From contig JAAXKN010000033.1 in the NCBI GenBank assembly GCA_025612375.1, forward strand, positions 1 through 39,400: a DNA stretch of 39,400 bases. Reading direction: 5' to 3'. This stretch comes from Ignavibacteria bacterium (lineage in GTDB: Bacteria > Bacteroidota > Ignavibacteria > Ignavibacteriales > SURF-24). Below, piece by piece: positions 26,998-34,647 of this stretch. The notes below the pieces were generated by a model. The model was given only the letters and a program-made list of their open reading frames with translations. It searched no databases and was not told where the DNA came from. How positions within the stretch are numbered: position 1 is the first letter of the stretch; each line of letters begins with the position of its first letter. The translations under genes and the position numbers were made by a program.

Positions 26998-27615
26998 TTA
27001 GCTTAAAGGTTTATCGCCCAGTTTGTCCTCTGCCGGCTTAGAGTCTTCATTCAGGTCATTTTCCGCGGCTTTTTCCTGGTGAATTTTTCCGCTGAAGATG
27101 ACGAGCAGAATAACGCCTGCAGTAACAGAGATATCAGCGACATTAAATATAGGCAGGTTATCCAGGTTATATCCCAGGAGGTTAATGCCTGCAATTTTCA
27201 CCTGGAAGAAATCCACCACTTTACCATAGAACAAAGGGCCATAGCCGTAAAAAACGCCGTAAAAGACACGGTCGACAAGATTTCCTATTGCCCCGCCTAA
27301 AATGAGTGCAAGAGCGACCCTTATTTTCACGCCCTCATATCTGATCCTGTAGAGGTAGAGGACAATACCGATGCTTGCTGCGATCGAGAACAGCGACAGA
27401 AAAAGTTTGGAAGCGGGTCCCAGGTCGATCCCAAACGCCATTCCCGGATTTTCAATAAAAGTTATCTTCAGAAAAGATCCCAGAAATTCATGCTGTTCAG
27501 CGTATGAAATTCCGGGATAATGAATGTCAAATAAAGGTAATGAAAAACCCTTAACGAACAGTTTTGAAACTTGATCGATTATTACAATTGCTAGTGAGAC
27601 AAATAATACTCTCAA
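26998..27615 (-). CDS. lspA: Signal peptidase II, copy B
   Basis: Second intact signal peptidase II, 205 residues, immediately upstream of copy A. It has the same motif set: IENPGMAFG, catalytic D115 in GNLVDRV and D161 in FNVADIS, and the same long segment between them (FYGYGPLFYGKVVDFF). The C terminus is longer and charged (EKAAENDLNEDSKPAEDKLGD). It begins with a TTG codon 35 nt after the dksA-like stop. Both copies look functional, so either could be the housekeeping enzyme. They probably arose by tandem duplication, with clear sequence divergence since. Confidence 0.92.
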   Translation of the reverse strand: MRVLFVSLAIVIIDQVSKLFVKGFSLPLFDIHYPGISYAEQHEFLGSFLKITFIENPGMAFGIDLGPASKLFLSLFSIAASIGIVLYLYRIRYEGVKIRVALALILGGAIGNLVDRVFYGVFYGYGPLFYGKVVDFFQVKIAGINLLGYNLDNLPIFNVADISVTAGVILLVIFSGKIHQEKAAENDLNEDSKPAEDKLGDKPLS

Positions 27616-27649
27616 GTTATGCTCTTTATTGGTTTTACTTCCAAATATT

Positions 27650-28429
27650 TTACTTCTTTTCCTGTCTTTGTTTTACCGGCAGGCACAGCTGGCTGTGCGG
27701 AACTGCTGCCAGGCGCTCCTTGGCAATCAAGGGACAGGTCGGGCAAAGGTTCTGCGGCTCGTCAATGCATTCAATACAGATGCCGTAGGTACCGTTTTCA
27801 ATTCTGTGAAGAGCGTCGTCCAGGTATCCCAGGAACTTGTTTTCCCTCTGAGCCCAGAGGAAGATCTTTTCTCTTTCCATGGCATCAGTACCCTGCTCTG
27901 CCATGTGCAGCGAGTAGGGAGAATTCTCATTTACATACTGCCCTGTTGTAGGGTCCATCATCTGCTCGCGCAGGTTCTGAAGCTGTTCAATGATTTCATT
28001 GCGCTTGTCAAGAATAATTTTCTTGAAATACTCAAGATCCTCTTTGCCGTACCCCTTTATTTTGCGCACGTTTTTCTTCGGTGAAGTAACCATGACTTCG
28101 GTCGAATTACTATCCTGGTGAGCAGGCCTTTGTTCATTTACCGTAATCTGGCCTTCCTTAACCGCAAGCTTATTGGACTTTATAGTTCCCTTTTCCTTTG
28201 CGGTTTCCTTTTTCTTATCCTTTTTCATAGTATCCTTAACTTTAGTTTGAACTGCTTTTTTCCTGGGCTGTTCCTTGTCTTTAACAGCAGCCTTTCCTGC
28301 CTTTTTAACCGCAGCAGTCTTTGCAGTACCGTTACTTTTACCTGAACTGCTTTTTGCAACAGTCTTAGCCGCCTTAGGTTTTTCTGCCGCAGTCTTCTTT
28401 ACTTTTTTAGGGTCAGATTTAGTTGCCAT
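27650..28429 (-). CDS. DksA/TraR-family protein with Lys/Ala-rich N-terminal tail
   Basis: 259 residues in two parts. Residues 1 to about 85 are Lys/Ala/Thr-rich and histone H1-like, probably disordered and DNA- or RNA-binding by charge. Residues 125-255 are a DksA/TraR domain, which binds the RNA polymerase secondary channel in known members: a coiled coil (about 135-205, with YFKKIILDKRNEIIEQL), then GTYGIC and RLAAVPHSQLC. The zinc finger is rearranged: cysteines at 218, 221, 229, 232 and 249 instead of the usual two CxxC pairs, with the final cysteine missing. Between ileS and lspA, the place of ylyA in Bacillus. A direct role in stringent regulation is not established. Confidence 0.88.
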   Translation of the reverse strand: MATKSDPKKVKKTAAEKPKAAKTVAKSSSGKSNGTAKTAAVKKAGKAAVKDKEQPRKKAVQTKVKDTMKKDKKKETAKEKGTIKSNKLAVKEGQITVNEQRPAHQDSNSTEVMVTSPKKNVRKIKGYGKEDLEYFKKIILDKRNEIIEQLQNLREQMMDPTTGQYVNENSPYSLHMAEQGTDAMEREKIFLWAQRENKFLGYLDDALHRIENGTYGICIECIDEPQNLCPTCPLIAKERLAAVPHSQLCLPVKQRQEKK

Positions 28430-28453
28430 TTTGGGCCTCCTGGTTCTATAAAG

Positions 28454-31400
28454 TTAAGCTTCCATCTTTTTAATACTTATGGAACATTTATATTCACCTA
28501 CTTCCCAGTCCTGGGAGTAGCCGTCCTTCAATTCAGCATCAGAACTAAGGCTTCCGGCAAGGGTTTCACTGACAATATAATCGCTGAAGGAGAGGACCGC
28601 CTTTCTAAGGCCTTCTTCGCTCTTAAAGCTGATTGTAATTTTGTCAGTAACCTCAAGCCCCGTATCCTTTCTCATGTTCTGGACTCTGTTAACAAATTCG
28701 CGTGCCAGGCCTTCAGATAAAAGTTCATCATTAAGCTCGGTATCGAGAGCAACCGTTACGCCTTCTTCCGATTCAACAAGCCAGCCCTGAATTTCAGTGC
28801 TCACTATCTCCACGTCCGCTGCCGTAATTGCTATTTCCTCTCCATCCAGGACTACCGTTACGCTGCCGCCTTTTTCAAGCTTTATGATTTCATCTTTTCC
28901 GAAACCCCTTATTGCATTTGCCACAGGGTTAGCTTTTTTGCCGAATTTCGGTCCAATGGATTTGAAATTAGGTTTGGCCGACTTATTCACGATCTCCGAA
29001 TCATCTTCAAGGACAACTAAATCTTTAACATTAATCTCTTCAAGTATCACATCTTTCATTTTCGTAACAGCATCCCTGCTGGCTTTATCCACTGCAACCA
29101 TAATCTTCAAGAGGGGCTGCCTGATCTTAAGATTAGACTTGGCCCTCATTGAACGGGCAATGAACACTACTTTCTGTGCGATATCCATCTTTTCTTCGAG
29201 TTCCTTCTCGTAATAGCTGGAGACCGGAAACTCTGAAAGGTGAACCGATTCAAATTTTTCTCTGCCTGTTGCATCGTTTAAGTTCCTGTAAATTTCCTCG
29301 GATAGGAAAGGAGCAAACGGGCTGACAAGTTTTGAGACTGTGTTGAGGCATTCATAGAGTGTCTGGTAAGCCGAAAGCTTGTTCTTATTCATATCGGATT
29401 TCCAGAATCTTCTGCGGCAGCGTCTTACGTACCAGTTTGAAAGCTGGTCTATGGTAAAGTTAGCCACAAGCCTTGCAGCCTTTGTCACATCGTAAGCATC
29501 CATGAGTTCCCTGTATTCGGAAACAACACTGGAAAGCTTGCTGATGATCCACCTGTCTATTTCAGGCCTTTCTTTATAAGGGATCAGGTCTTCCTTGAAC
29601 TCGAAGTTATCAATATTAGCATATAATGCAAAGAAAGAATATGTATTTATTAATGTACCAAAAAATTTCCTTTGTACTTCAATAATTCCTTCTTCGTCAA
29701 AGAGGGTCGGCTTCCATGGCGGGCTTGTAGTAACAAGATACCACCTTGTGGCGTCTGCCCCGTACTTGTCAAAAAGCGCAAAAGGATCTACCGTATTGCC
29801 TTTGGACTTTGACATTTTCATTCCGTTTTTATCCAGAATGAGCTCATTTACTATCAGGTTCTTGAATGCAACGCTGTCAAAAAGCATGGTTGAAATTGCA
29901 TGCAGCGTGTAGAACCAGCCTCTCGTCTGGTCAATTCCCTCGCAGATAAAGTCCGCAGGGAAGTTTTCCTTAAAAGTTTCCTGGTTTTCGAACGGGTAAT
30001 GGTACTGTGCAAAAGGCATTGAGCCTGAATCGAACCATACGTCTATGAGTTCAGGAGTCCTCTTGTAGAGTTTTCCGTTACGTTCAAAAAAGATCTCGTC
30101 TACATAAGGCTTGTGCAGGTCTATGTTTTCCAGGTCGCGGACCTGTGTTCTCCTGCCGTCTTTTTCCACAAATCCTTCCTTAAGCTCTTCTATGCTTCCA
30201 ATAGCAAACATGTCGCCGTCGTCGCTGATCCAGATCGGAAGCGGTGTAGCCCAGAAGCGGTCGCGTGACAAAGCCCAGTCCTTGTTCTCTTCAAGCCAGT
30301 TGCCGAAGCGCCCGGATCCAACCTCAGGGGGGAACCAGTTAATCTGCTTGTTAAGGGCAACCATCTTGTCTGCAATTGAGGTAGTCCTTATAAACCACGA
30401 TTCTCTTGCATAATAGATGATCGGCACATCCTGGTGGCGCCAGCTGAAAGGATAGGAGTGCGTAATGGTCTCTTTCTTAAAGAGGTGGCCCATCTCCTTT
30501 AATTTCAGAATAATATCCTTGTCTGCTTCCTTGACAAATCTTCCTGCAAAGTCTGTTACCTGTTCTGTAAAAAGCCCGCTTCTTGTTACAGGCTGAAGCA
30601 TAGGAAGGTCATACTTCTTTGAAACCTCATAGTCATCGGCACCAAAGGCAGGAGCAATGTGAACTATGCCCGAGCCGTCTTCCGTACTGACGAAGTCTGC
30701 TTCAATAACAAAGAAAGCTTTCTTGTTAGGCTTTACATAATGGAAAAGCTGCTCGTATTCCTGTCCGGCGAGGTCAGTTCCCTTGTATTCTGCTACTATC
30801 TCGTATTCACCTTCAATAACCGAAAGCCTTGACTTTGCAAGTATGAGGTAGTCGTCTTTAAGCTTAATTTTAACGTAATCAATGTCGGGTCCAACGGCCA
30901 GGGCGACGTTTGAAATAAGCGTCCACGGGGTTGTCGTCCAGACGAGGAAGTAGGTTGTGCCTTCCTTTGTAAGATCTGAGTCCTTCAGTTTCATTACGAT
31001 ATACACCGAAGGGTCCTTTGTTTCCCTGTAGCCCAGGGCAAGTTCGTGCGATGAAAGCACGGTTTCAGACTTCGGGTCCTGCGGCACGACCTTATAATCC
31101 TTATAGATTAGCCCCTTATCAAAGAGGGTTTTCAGTGCCCACCAGACAGATTCTATATATTCATTTGTACAGGTTACATAAGCGTCCTCAAGGCGGATCC
31201 AGTAGCCCATACGCTTGGTCATTTTTTCCCACAGGTCTGTATAGGTAAAGACAGAGTCGCGGCATGCCTTATTGTACTTTTCTACGCCGTAGTCTTTAAT
31301 TTCGCTTTTATTTTTTATTCCGAGCTGCTTTTCTACTTCAATTTCAACCGGGAGTCCGTGTGTATCCCAGCCTGCCTTACGGTGAACCTGATAGCCCTGA

Positions 31401-31621
31401 AGCGTCTTATAACGGCAGACGAGGTCTTTCAGGGTTCTTGCCATAACGTGGTGAATACCCGGTTTTCCGTTTGCCGTTGGAGGGCCTTCATAAAATGTAA
31501 AAGGTTTATTATCGCTTCTTGAACTTACACTTTTCTCAAAGATACTATTATCCTGCCAGAATTTTAAGATTCTCTCTTCTATTTCAGAATAATTTATTTT
31601 TTCAGGATTCTGCTTAAACAT
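28454..31621 (-). CDS. ileS: Isoleucine--tRNA ligase (type II)
   Basis: Charges tRNA-Ile with isoleucine. The 1055-residue protein has the class I signature PGIHH at 54-58 (the HIGH equivalent, in the type II form) and KMSKS at 602-606, the CP1 editing domain between them (about 190-410), and a long C-terminal anticodon and linker region. Type II enzymes are eukaryote-like and generally resistant to mupirocin (established for the family, not tested here). The start ATG has an A-rich leader without a Shine-Dalgarno site. It is the hub of the yggS-to-rluD cluster, 24 nt before the dksA-like gene. Confidence 0.97.
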   Translation of the reverse strand: MFKQNPEKINYSEIEERILKFWQDNSIFEKSVSSRSDNKPFTFYEGPPTANGKPGIHHVMARTLKDLVCRYKTLQGYQVHRKAGWDTHGLPVEIEVEKQLGIKNKSEIKDYGVEKYNKACRDSVFTYTDLWEKMTKRMGYWIRLEDAYVTCTNEYIESVWWALKTLFDKGLIYKDYKVVPQDPKSETVLSSHELALGYRETKDPSVYIVMKLKDSDLTKEGTTYFLVWTTTPWTLISNVALAVGPDIDYVKIKLKDDYLILAKSRLSVIEGEYEIVAEYKGTDLAGQEYEQLFHYVKPNKKAFFVIEADFVSTEDGSGIVHIAPAFGADDYEVSKKYDLPMLQPVTRSGLFTEQVTDFAGRFVKEADKDIILKLKEMGHLFKKETITHSYPFSWRHQDVPIIYYARESWFIRTTSIADKMVALNKQINWFPPEVGSGRFGNWLEENKDWALSRDRFWATPLPIWISDDGDMFAIGSIEELKEGFVEKDGRRTQVRDLENIDLHKPYVDEIFFERNGKLYKRTPELIDVWFDSGSMPFAQYHYPFENQETFKENFPADFICEGIDQTRGWFYTLHAISTMLFDSVAFKNLIVNELILDKNGMKMSKSKGNTVDPFALFDKYGADATRWYLVTTSPPWKPTLFDEEGIIEVQRKFFGTLINTYSFFALYANIDNFEFKEDLIPYKERPEIDRWIISKLSSVVSEYRELMDAYDVTKAARLVANFTIDQLSNWYVRRCRRRFWKSDMNKNKLSAYQTLYECLNTVSKLVSPFAPFLSEEIYRNLNDATGREKFESVHLSEFPVSSYYEKELEEKMDIAQKVVFIARSMRAKSNLKIRQPLLKIMVAVDKASRDAVTKMKDVILEEINVKDLVVLEDDSEIVNKSAKPNFKSIGPKFGKKANPVANAIRGFGKDEIIKLEKGGSVTVVLDGEEIAITAADVEIVSTEIQGWLVESEEGVTVALDTELNDELLSEGLAREFVNRVQNMRKDTGLEVTDKITISFKSEEGLRKAVLSFSDYIVSETLAGSLSSDAELKDGYSQDWEVGEYKCSISIKKMEA

Positions 31622-31689
31622 GGTTTTATTTTGTGTTGAATATTAATTATTATAAATCTATTTCTAAATATCAAATATTTCTTATTTTT

Positions 31690-32307
31690 TTACTCATTTT
31701 CCTCGTACTTGCGTATGAGCTCGCGTTCGACCTGAATGAATTCTTTTAAGTCCTTTTCAACTTTAGCTTTCTTCTCCAAGTGCTCTTTAGCTTCCATTTC
31801 GGCCTCGCGGACAATCATCTGTGCATTCAGCTGTGCTTCCTTGAGCTTCAGGTCGGCTTCTTTCTGGGCGTTGGCCACCATATTTTCATACGCGTCTATC
31901 CTGTTATTCAGGCTTACAACTTCCTTCTGCAGAACAAACACCTCAGCTACAGACATACCGAAAAATCCCATGCAGCCCAGGACGACGTTCCGTAAACTAT
32001 ATAATATAAGGTTTTCCACGACAAGTTCATTTGACGAGAAATACTCCCTGAAGAAAGTGATCATAATTACGCTGGTGATTGTTGTTGCAACTATCACGGC
32101 AAAGATTACCTTTCCGCCTGCCTTCCATTTCATTGTCTTGTCAATAAGCCAGCCGCATGCAAATGAGAATACAGAAAGCACAAACCACACCGAGAAGTTC
32201 AGATCCCCGAAAGAAAAGAGCTTTGTATTCAGGAAGTTGGATCCGAACATAAAGACCCCGAGCAGAAGGGGCGCGGCAAAGTAATATGGTTTTATCTTTT
32301 TATTCAT
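31690..32307 (-). CDS. Membrane-anchored coiled-coil protein in the divIVA operon
   Basis: Unrecognised 205-residue protein. Four hydrophobic segments (about 8-24, 38-56, 66-86 and 100-125) are followed by a cytoplasmic coiled coil from about 127 to the end. The segment KEAQLNAQMIVREAEMEA (156-173) closely resembles KESELKAQQIVEKAKSDA (94-111) in the DivIVA protein two genes upstream, sharing half its positions. It overlaps the purine nucleoside phosphorylase stop by an ATGA, so it is translationally coupled to that operon. A membrane partner of DivIVA is suggested but not shown. No match to a named family was recognised. Confidence 0.75.
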   Translation of the reverse strand: MNKKIKPYYFAAPLLLGVFMFGSNFLNTKLFSFGDLNFSVWFVLSVFSFACGWLIDKTMKWKAGGKVIFAVIVATTITSVIMITFFREYFSSNELVVENLILYSLRNVVLGCMGFFGMSVAEVFVLQKEVVSLNNRIDAYENMVANAQKEADLKLKEAQLNAQMIVREAEMEAKEHLEKKAKVEKDLKEFIQVERELIRKYEENE

Positions 32308-33125
32308 AATTTCTTAATGACTTCTTTCATTATAAGAGTCATCTTTGGTTCGGCCTTGTTTGCAGCTTCAATTATTTCCTTTATGTCTACCGGTTTCAGG
32401 GCATCGGGGAAGCACTCGTCTGTAATGATGCTGAAGCCCAGGACCCTCATTCCCATATGGTTTGCAATTATGTCTTCCGGAATAGTTGACATACCGACCA
32501 CATCGGCACCGGTCTGGCGCAGGAACCTGTACTCAGCCTTTGTTTCAAGGTTCGGGCCGGGAACTGCAACATAAACGCCCTTCTGGACCTTAATCTTGTT
32601 TTCAAGCGCAATTTCTTCAGCAAGCTTAATGAGCTCATGATTATAAGGCTCGCTCATATCTGGGAAGCGGGGTCCCAGCTCATCCTCATTTCTTCCTATT
32701 AAAGGGTTATCGCCAAGGAGGTTAATATGGTCTGTCATGAGCATAATGTCGCCGCGCCTGAAAAGAGGGTTCATTCCGCCGCATGCATTTGAGACCAGTA
32801 GGGTCTTAACCCCCAGGAATTTCATTACCCTGACTGGGTAAGTGATCTGCTGCATTGTATAGCCTTCATAGTAATGAAAGCGTCCCTGCATGGCAACGAC
32901 CTTCTTTCCATTAATGGAGCCGAAGATCAGCTTGCCGTGGTGCGATTCAACAGTTGAAAGAGGAAAATGAGGCAGGTCGCCGTACTCAATTTCGGCTTCA
33001 ATTTTAATTTCCTTAACAAGTCCGCCAAGACCTGTTCCGAGAATAATTCCAACTTCAAAGTCGCCGGAAACTTTTTCCCTTATGACCTTAAGAGTTTCAT
33101 TGATCCTTTCTGTTAGTTCGCTCAT
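32304..33125 (-). CDS. Purine nucleoside phosphorylase I (trimeric class)
   Basis: Cleaves purine (deoxy)nucleosides with phosphate for salvage. The 273 residues follow the PNP/MTAP family: phosphate loop GTGLG at 30-34, STVESHHGK (57-65), RFHYYEGY (82-89), the base-binding glutamate E194 in GPNLETKAEY, and MSTIPED at 212-218. The residue that is Asn243 in human PNP is Asp236 here (in SIITDEC); asparagine there favours 6-oxopurines, so 6-aminopurines may also be accepted. Its ATG overlaps the divIVA stop (ATGA) and its stop overlaps the next start, giving a tightly coupled operon. Confidence 0.92.
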   Translation of the reverse strand: MSELTERINETLKVIREKVSGDFEVGIILGTGLGGLVKEIKIEAEIEYGDLPHFPLSTVESHHGKLIFGSINGKKVVAMQGRFHYYEGYTMQQITYPVRVMKFLGVKTLLVSNACGGMNPLFRRGDIMLMTDHINLLGDNPLIGRNEDELGPRFPDMSEPYNHELIKLAEEIALENKIKVQKGVYVAVPGPNLETKAEYRFLRQTGADVVGMSTIPEDIIANHMGMRVLGFSIITDECFPDALKPVDIKEIIEAANKAEPKMTLIMKEVIKKL

Positions 33126-33658
33126 AGTAGTTTTTCCAGTATATCGTCTATGTTAAGATTTAATTTTTCAGCCTCAGGTGTTTTCTTTTCAGCCGGTTTT
33201 TCCTTAGGGGCCTGTTCAAGCTTTGCCTCCAGGAGCCCCGCCTGTGAGTTCAGAAGCGCCTTTAGTTTAGCTATTATCAGGTTTCTTTCCTCCCTCAAGG
33301 CAAGAACCGCGTTGCGGATCTTGTCGGCATCGCTTTTTGCTTTTTCAACTATCTGCTGCGCCTTGAGTTCAGATTCCTTCATAATTAAGGCCGTCTGTTT
33401 CTTTGCCGATTCAACTGCCTTGGAAGATGACTCATGGGCCTTCAGGAGGGTGTCCTGCAGGTTCTTTTCAATTTTCCTGAATTCAGCTATTTGGGAATTG
33501 GCCTTTTCCATGTCTTTTTTCAGGGTTTCGTTTTCAGCAGAGAGTTTTTCAAATTCCTCGGCAAGCCTTTCAAGGTATACATGCACCTCATCTTTATCAT
33601 AGCCGCGCACAACCTTCTTAAATTCCTGGCTTTTTATGCTAAGGGGGGTATATTTCAT
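33122..33658 (-). CDS. divIVA: DivIVA domain-containing protein
   Basis: 178-residue coiled-coil protein. Residues 1-65 form the DivIVA N-terminal domain (PLSIKSQEFKKVVRGYDKDEVHVYLERL), followed by a long coil to about 150 and a short C-terminal helix after a Pro/Lys-rich linker. In Gram-positive bacteria DivIVA marks poles and septa and recruits division or growth proteins. DivIVA-like proteins also occur in some Gram-negative phyla, where their role is little known. It overlaps both yggS (stop/start ATGA) and the purine nucleoside phosphorylase gene, as part of a four-gene coupled operon. Confidence 0.9.
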   Translation of the reverse strand: MKYTPLSIKSQEFKKVVRGYDKDEVHVYLERLAEEFEKLSAENETLKKDMEKANSQIAEFRKIEKNLQDTLLKAHESSSKAVESAKKQTALIMKESELKAQQIVEKAKSDADKIRNAVLALREERNLIIAKLKALLNSQAGLLEAKLEQAPKEKPAEKKTPEAEKLNLNIDDILEKLL

Positions 33659-34356
33659 TGCTCCCTCCAGCTTTTCGTATAATCACGTTCTCCGAATATT
33701 GCAGTTCCGACTCTAAGCATTGTTGCGCCTTCCTCTATAGCTATTTCATAATCATGTGTCATACCCATTGACAGCTCTGTCAAATCAAAGCCCCTTTCAT
33801 TCAGCATAACCTTCAAGTTACGCAATTCAGAAAAACTTTTCCTTATCAGCTTCTCTTCATCGGTAAAAGGTGCCATTGTCATGAGCCCCTGAAGGCTGAG
33901 ACCCGGAGCCTCCCGGCAGAAAGAAGCAAGACTTAGAAGGTCCTCTAAGTTACCAACGCCGTATTTTGTGGCTTCCTCGGAAGTTTTGACCTCCAGAAGG
34001 ATTTGCTGGACTTTACCAAGTTTCACGGCCTGGCGGTTAATTTCCTCAGCCAGACGGATTGAATCGACAGAATGGATCAAAAAAGCCACAGGAACGACAT
34101 ATTTAACTTTATTTGTCTGAAGGTGTCCGAGGAAATGCCAGTTCACGTTTTTGTCAATAAGAGGCACTTTTTCCGTCAGTTCCTGCGCCTTATTTTCACC
34201 CAGATCGGTAATTCCGGATTCCAAGGCCTGGCAGATGGAATCGATCCCGGTATTCTTGGAAACAGCAATAAGCCTCACATCCCCGGCCTTACGCCCGGAA
34301 GACAGGCACCTGCTGTTAATTTTGTCTCTTACAATATTTATGTTTTCCGAAATCAT
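33655..34356 (-). CDS. yggS: YggS family pyridoxal phosphate homeostasis protein
   Basis: PLP-binding protein of 233 residues (PLPBP/COG0325), a fold-type III relative without known enzyme activity that buffers free PLP and affects amino-acid pools. The PLP lysine is K34 in RLIAVSKNTG. Other family motifs are IGENK-like LGENKAQEL, WHFLGHLQTNK, and LSMGMTHDYEIAIEEGATMLRVGTAIFG (given in parts: LSMGMTHDYE then GATMLRVGTAIFG). It is the first gene of the coupled operon, as ylmE precedes divIVA in Bacillus. Its leader is the purine-rich gap upstream. Confidence 0.93.
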   Translation of the reverse strand: MISENINIVRDKINSRCLSSGRKAGDVRLIAVSKNTGIDSICQALESGITDLGENKAQELTEKVPLIDKNVNWHFLGHLQTNKVKYVVPVAFLIHSVDSIRLAEEINRQAVKLGKVQQILLEVKTSEEATKYGVGNLEDLLSLASFCREAPGLSLQGLMTMAPFTDEEKLIRKSFSELRNLKVMLNERGFDLTELSMGMTHDYEIAIEEGATMLRVGTAIFGERDYTKSWREQ

Positions 34357-34580
34357 AACTTAATTAAGAGTGTGAAGTTAGGGCTTTTAATGAAAAAAAT
34401 CAACGAAAAAACGAGTTATTTTCTTCCGGGCTGATTCAGGGGAAACAAAGAGAAATAATTTAATATAAGAAAGGAAATGAGAAAAAAAAGCGCCCGGGGT
34501 CAATTAAAGCAAGGAAACGAGGTCCATCGTCCGAAAGGAAGAAACGATATTCACCGGGGAGGTTAAGGTTGAGCAGGGGT
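34357..34580. other. Intergenic leader of yggS, no gene seen
   Basis: The sequence between the nrdJ terminator and yggS is strongly purine-rich on the plus strand. It holds a short inverted repeat, ATCGT...ACGAT, near 34528-34551 and a run of eight A near 34483-34490. No ORF, tRNA or clear promoter was found. Confidence 0.5.
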
Positions 34581-34623
34581 AAATAAATAAAAACCCCGGA
34601 AGGAAGAGATCCTGCCGGGGTTT
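34581..34623 (-). terminator. Intrinsic terminator after nrdJ
   Basis: AAACCCCGG (34591-34599) pairs with CCGGGGTTT (34615-34623), with an inner AGGA/TCCT stem. On the minus strand it runs into TTTTTATTTATTTA. Confidence 0.9.
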
Positions 34624-34647
34624 AATATTGAAGAATGGTTCAGTTTA

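Noticed and set aside
27564-28084. Plus-strand ORFs of up to 151 codons opposite the dksA-like gene
   Set aside because: Antisense shadows; the Cys/His-rich look comes from the complementary Lys/Ala codons and zinc-finger codons.
34483-34512. Terminator at a GC-rich block beside eight A
   Set aside because: CCCGGG is followed by T8 on the minus strand, but there is no matching upstream arm to make a stem longer than three pairs.
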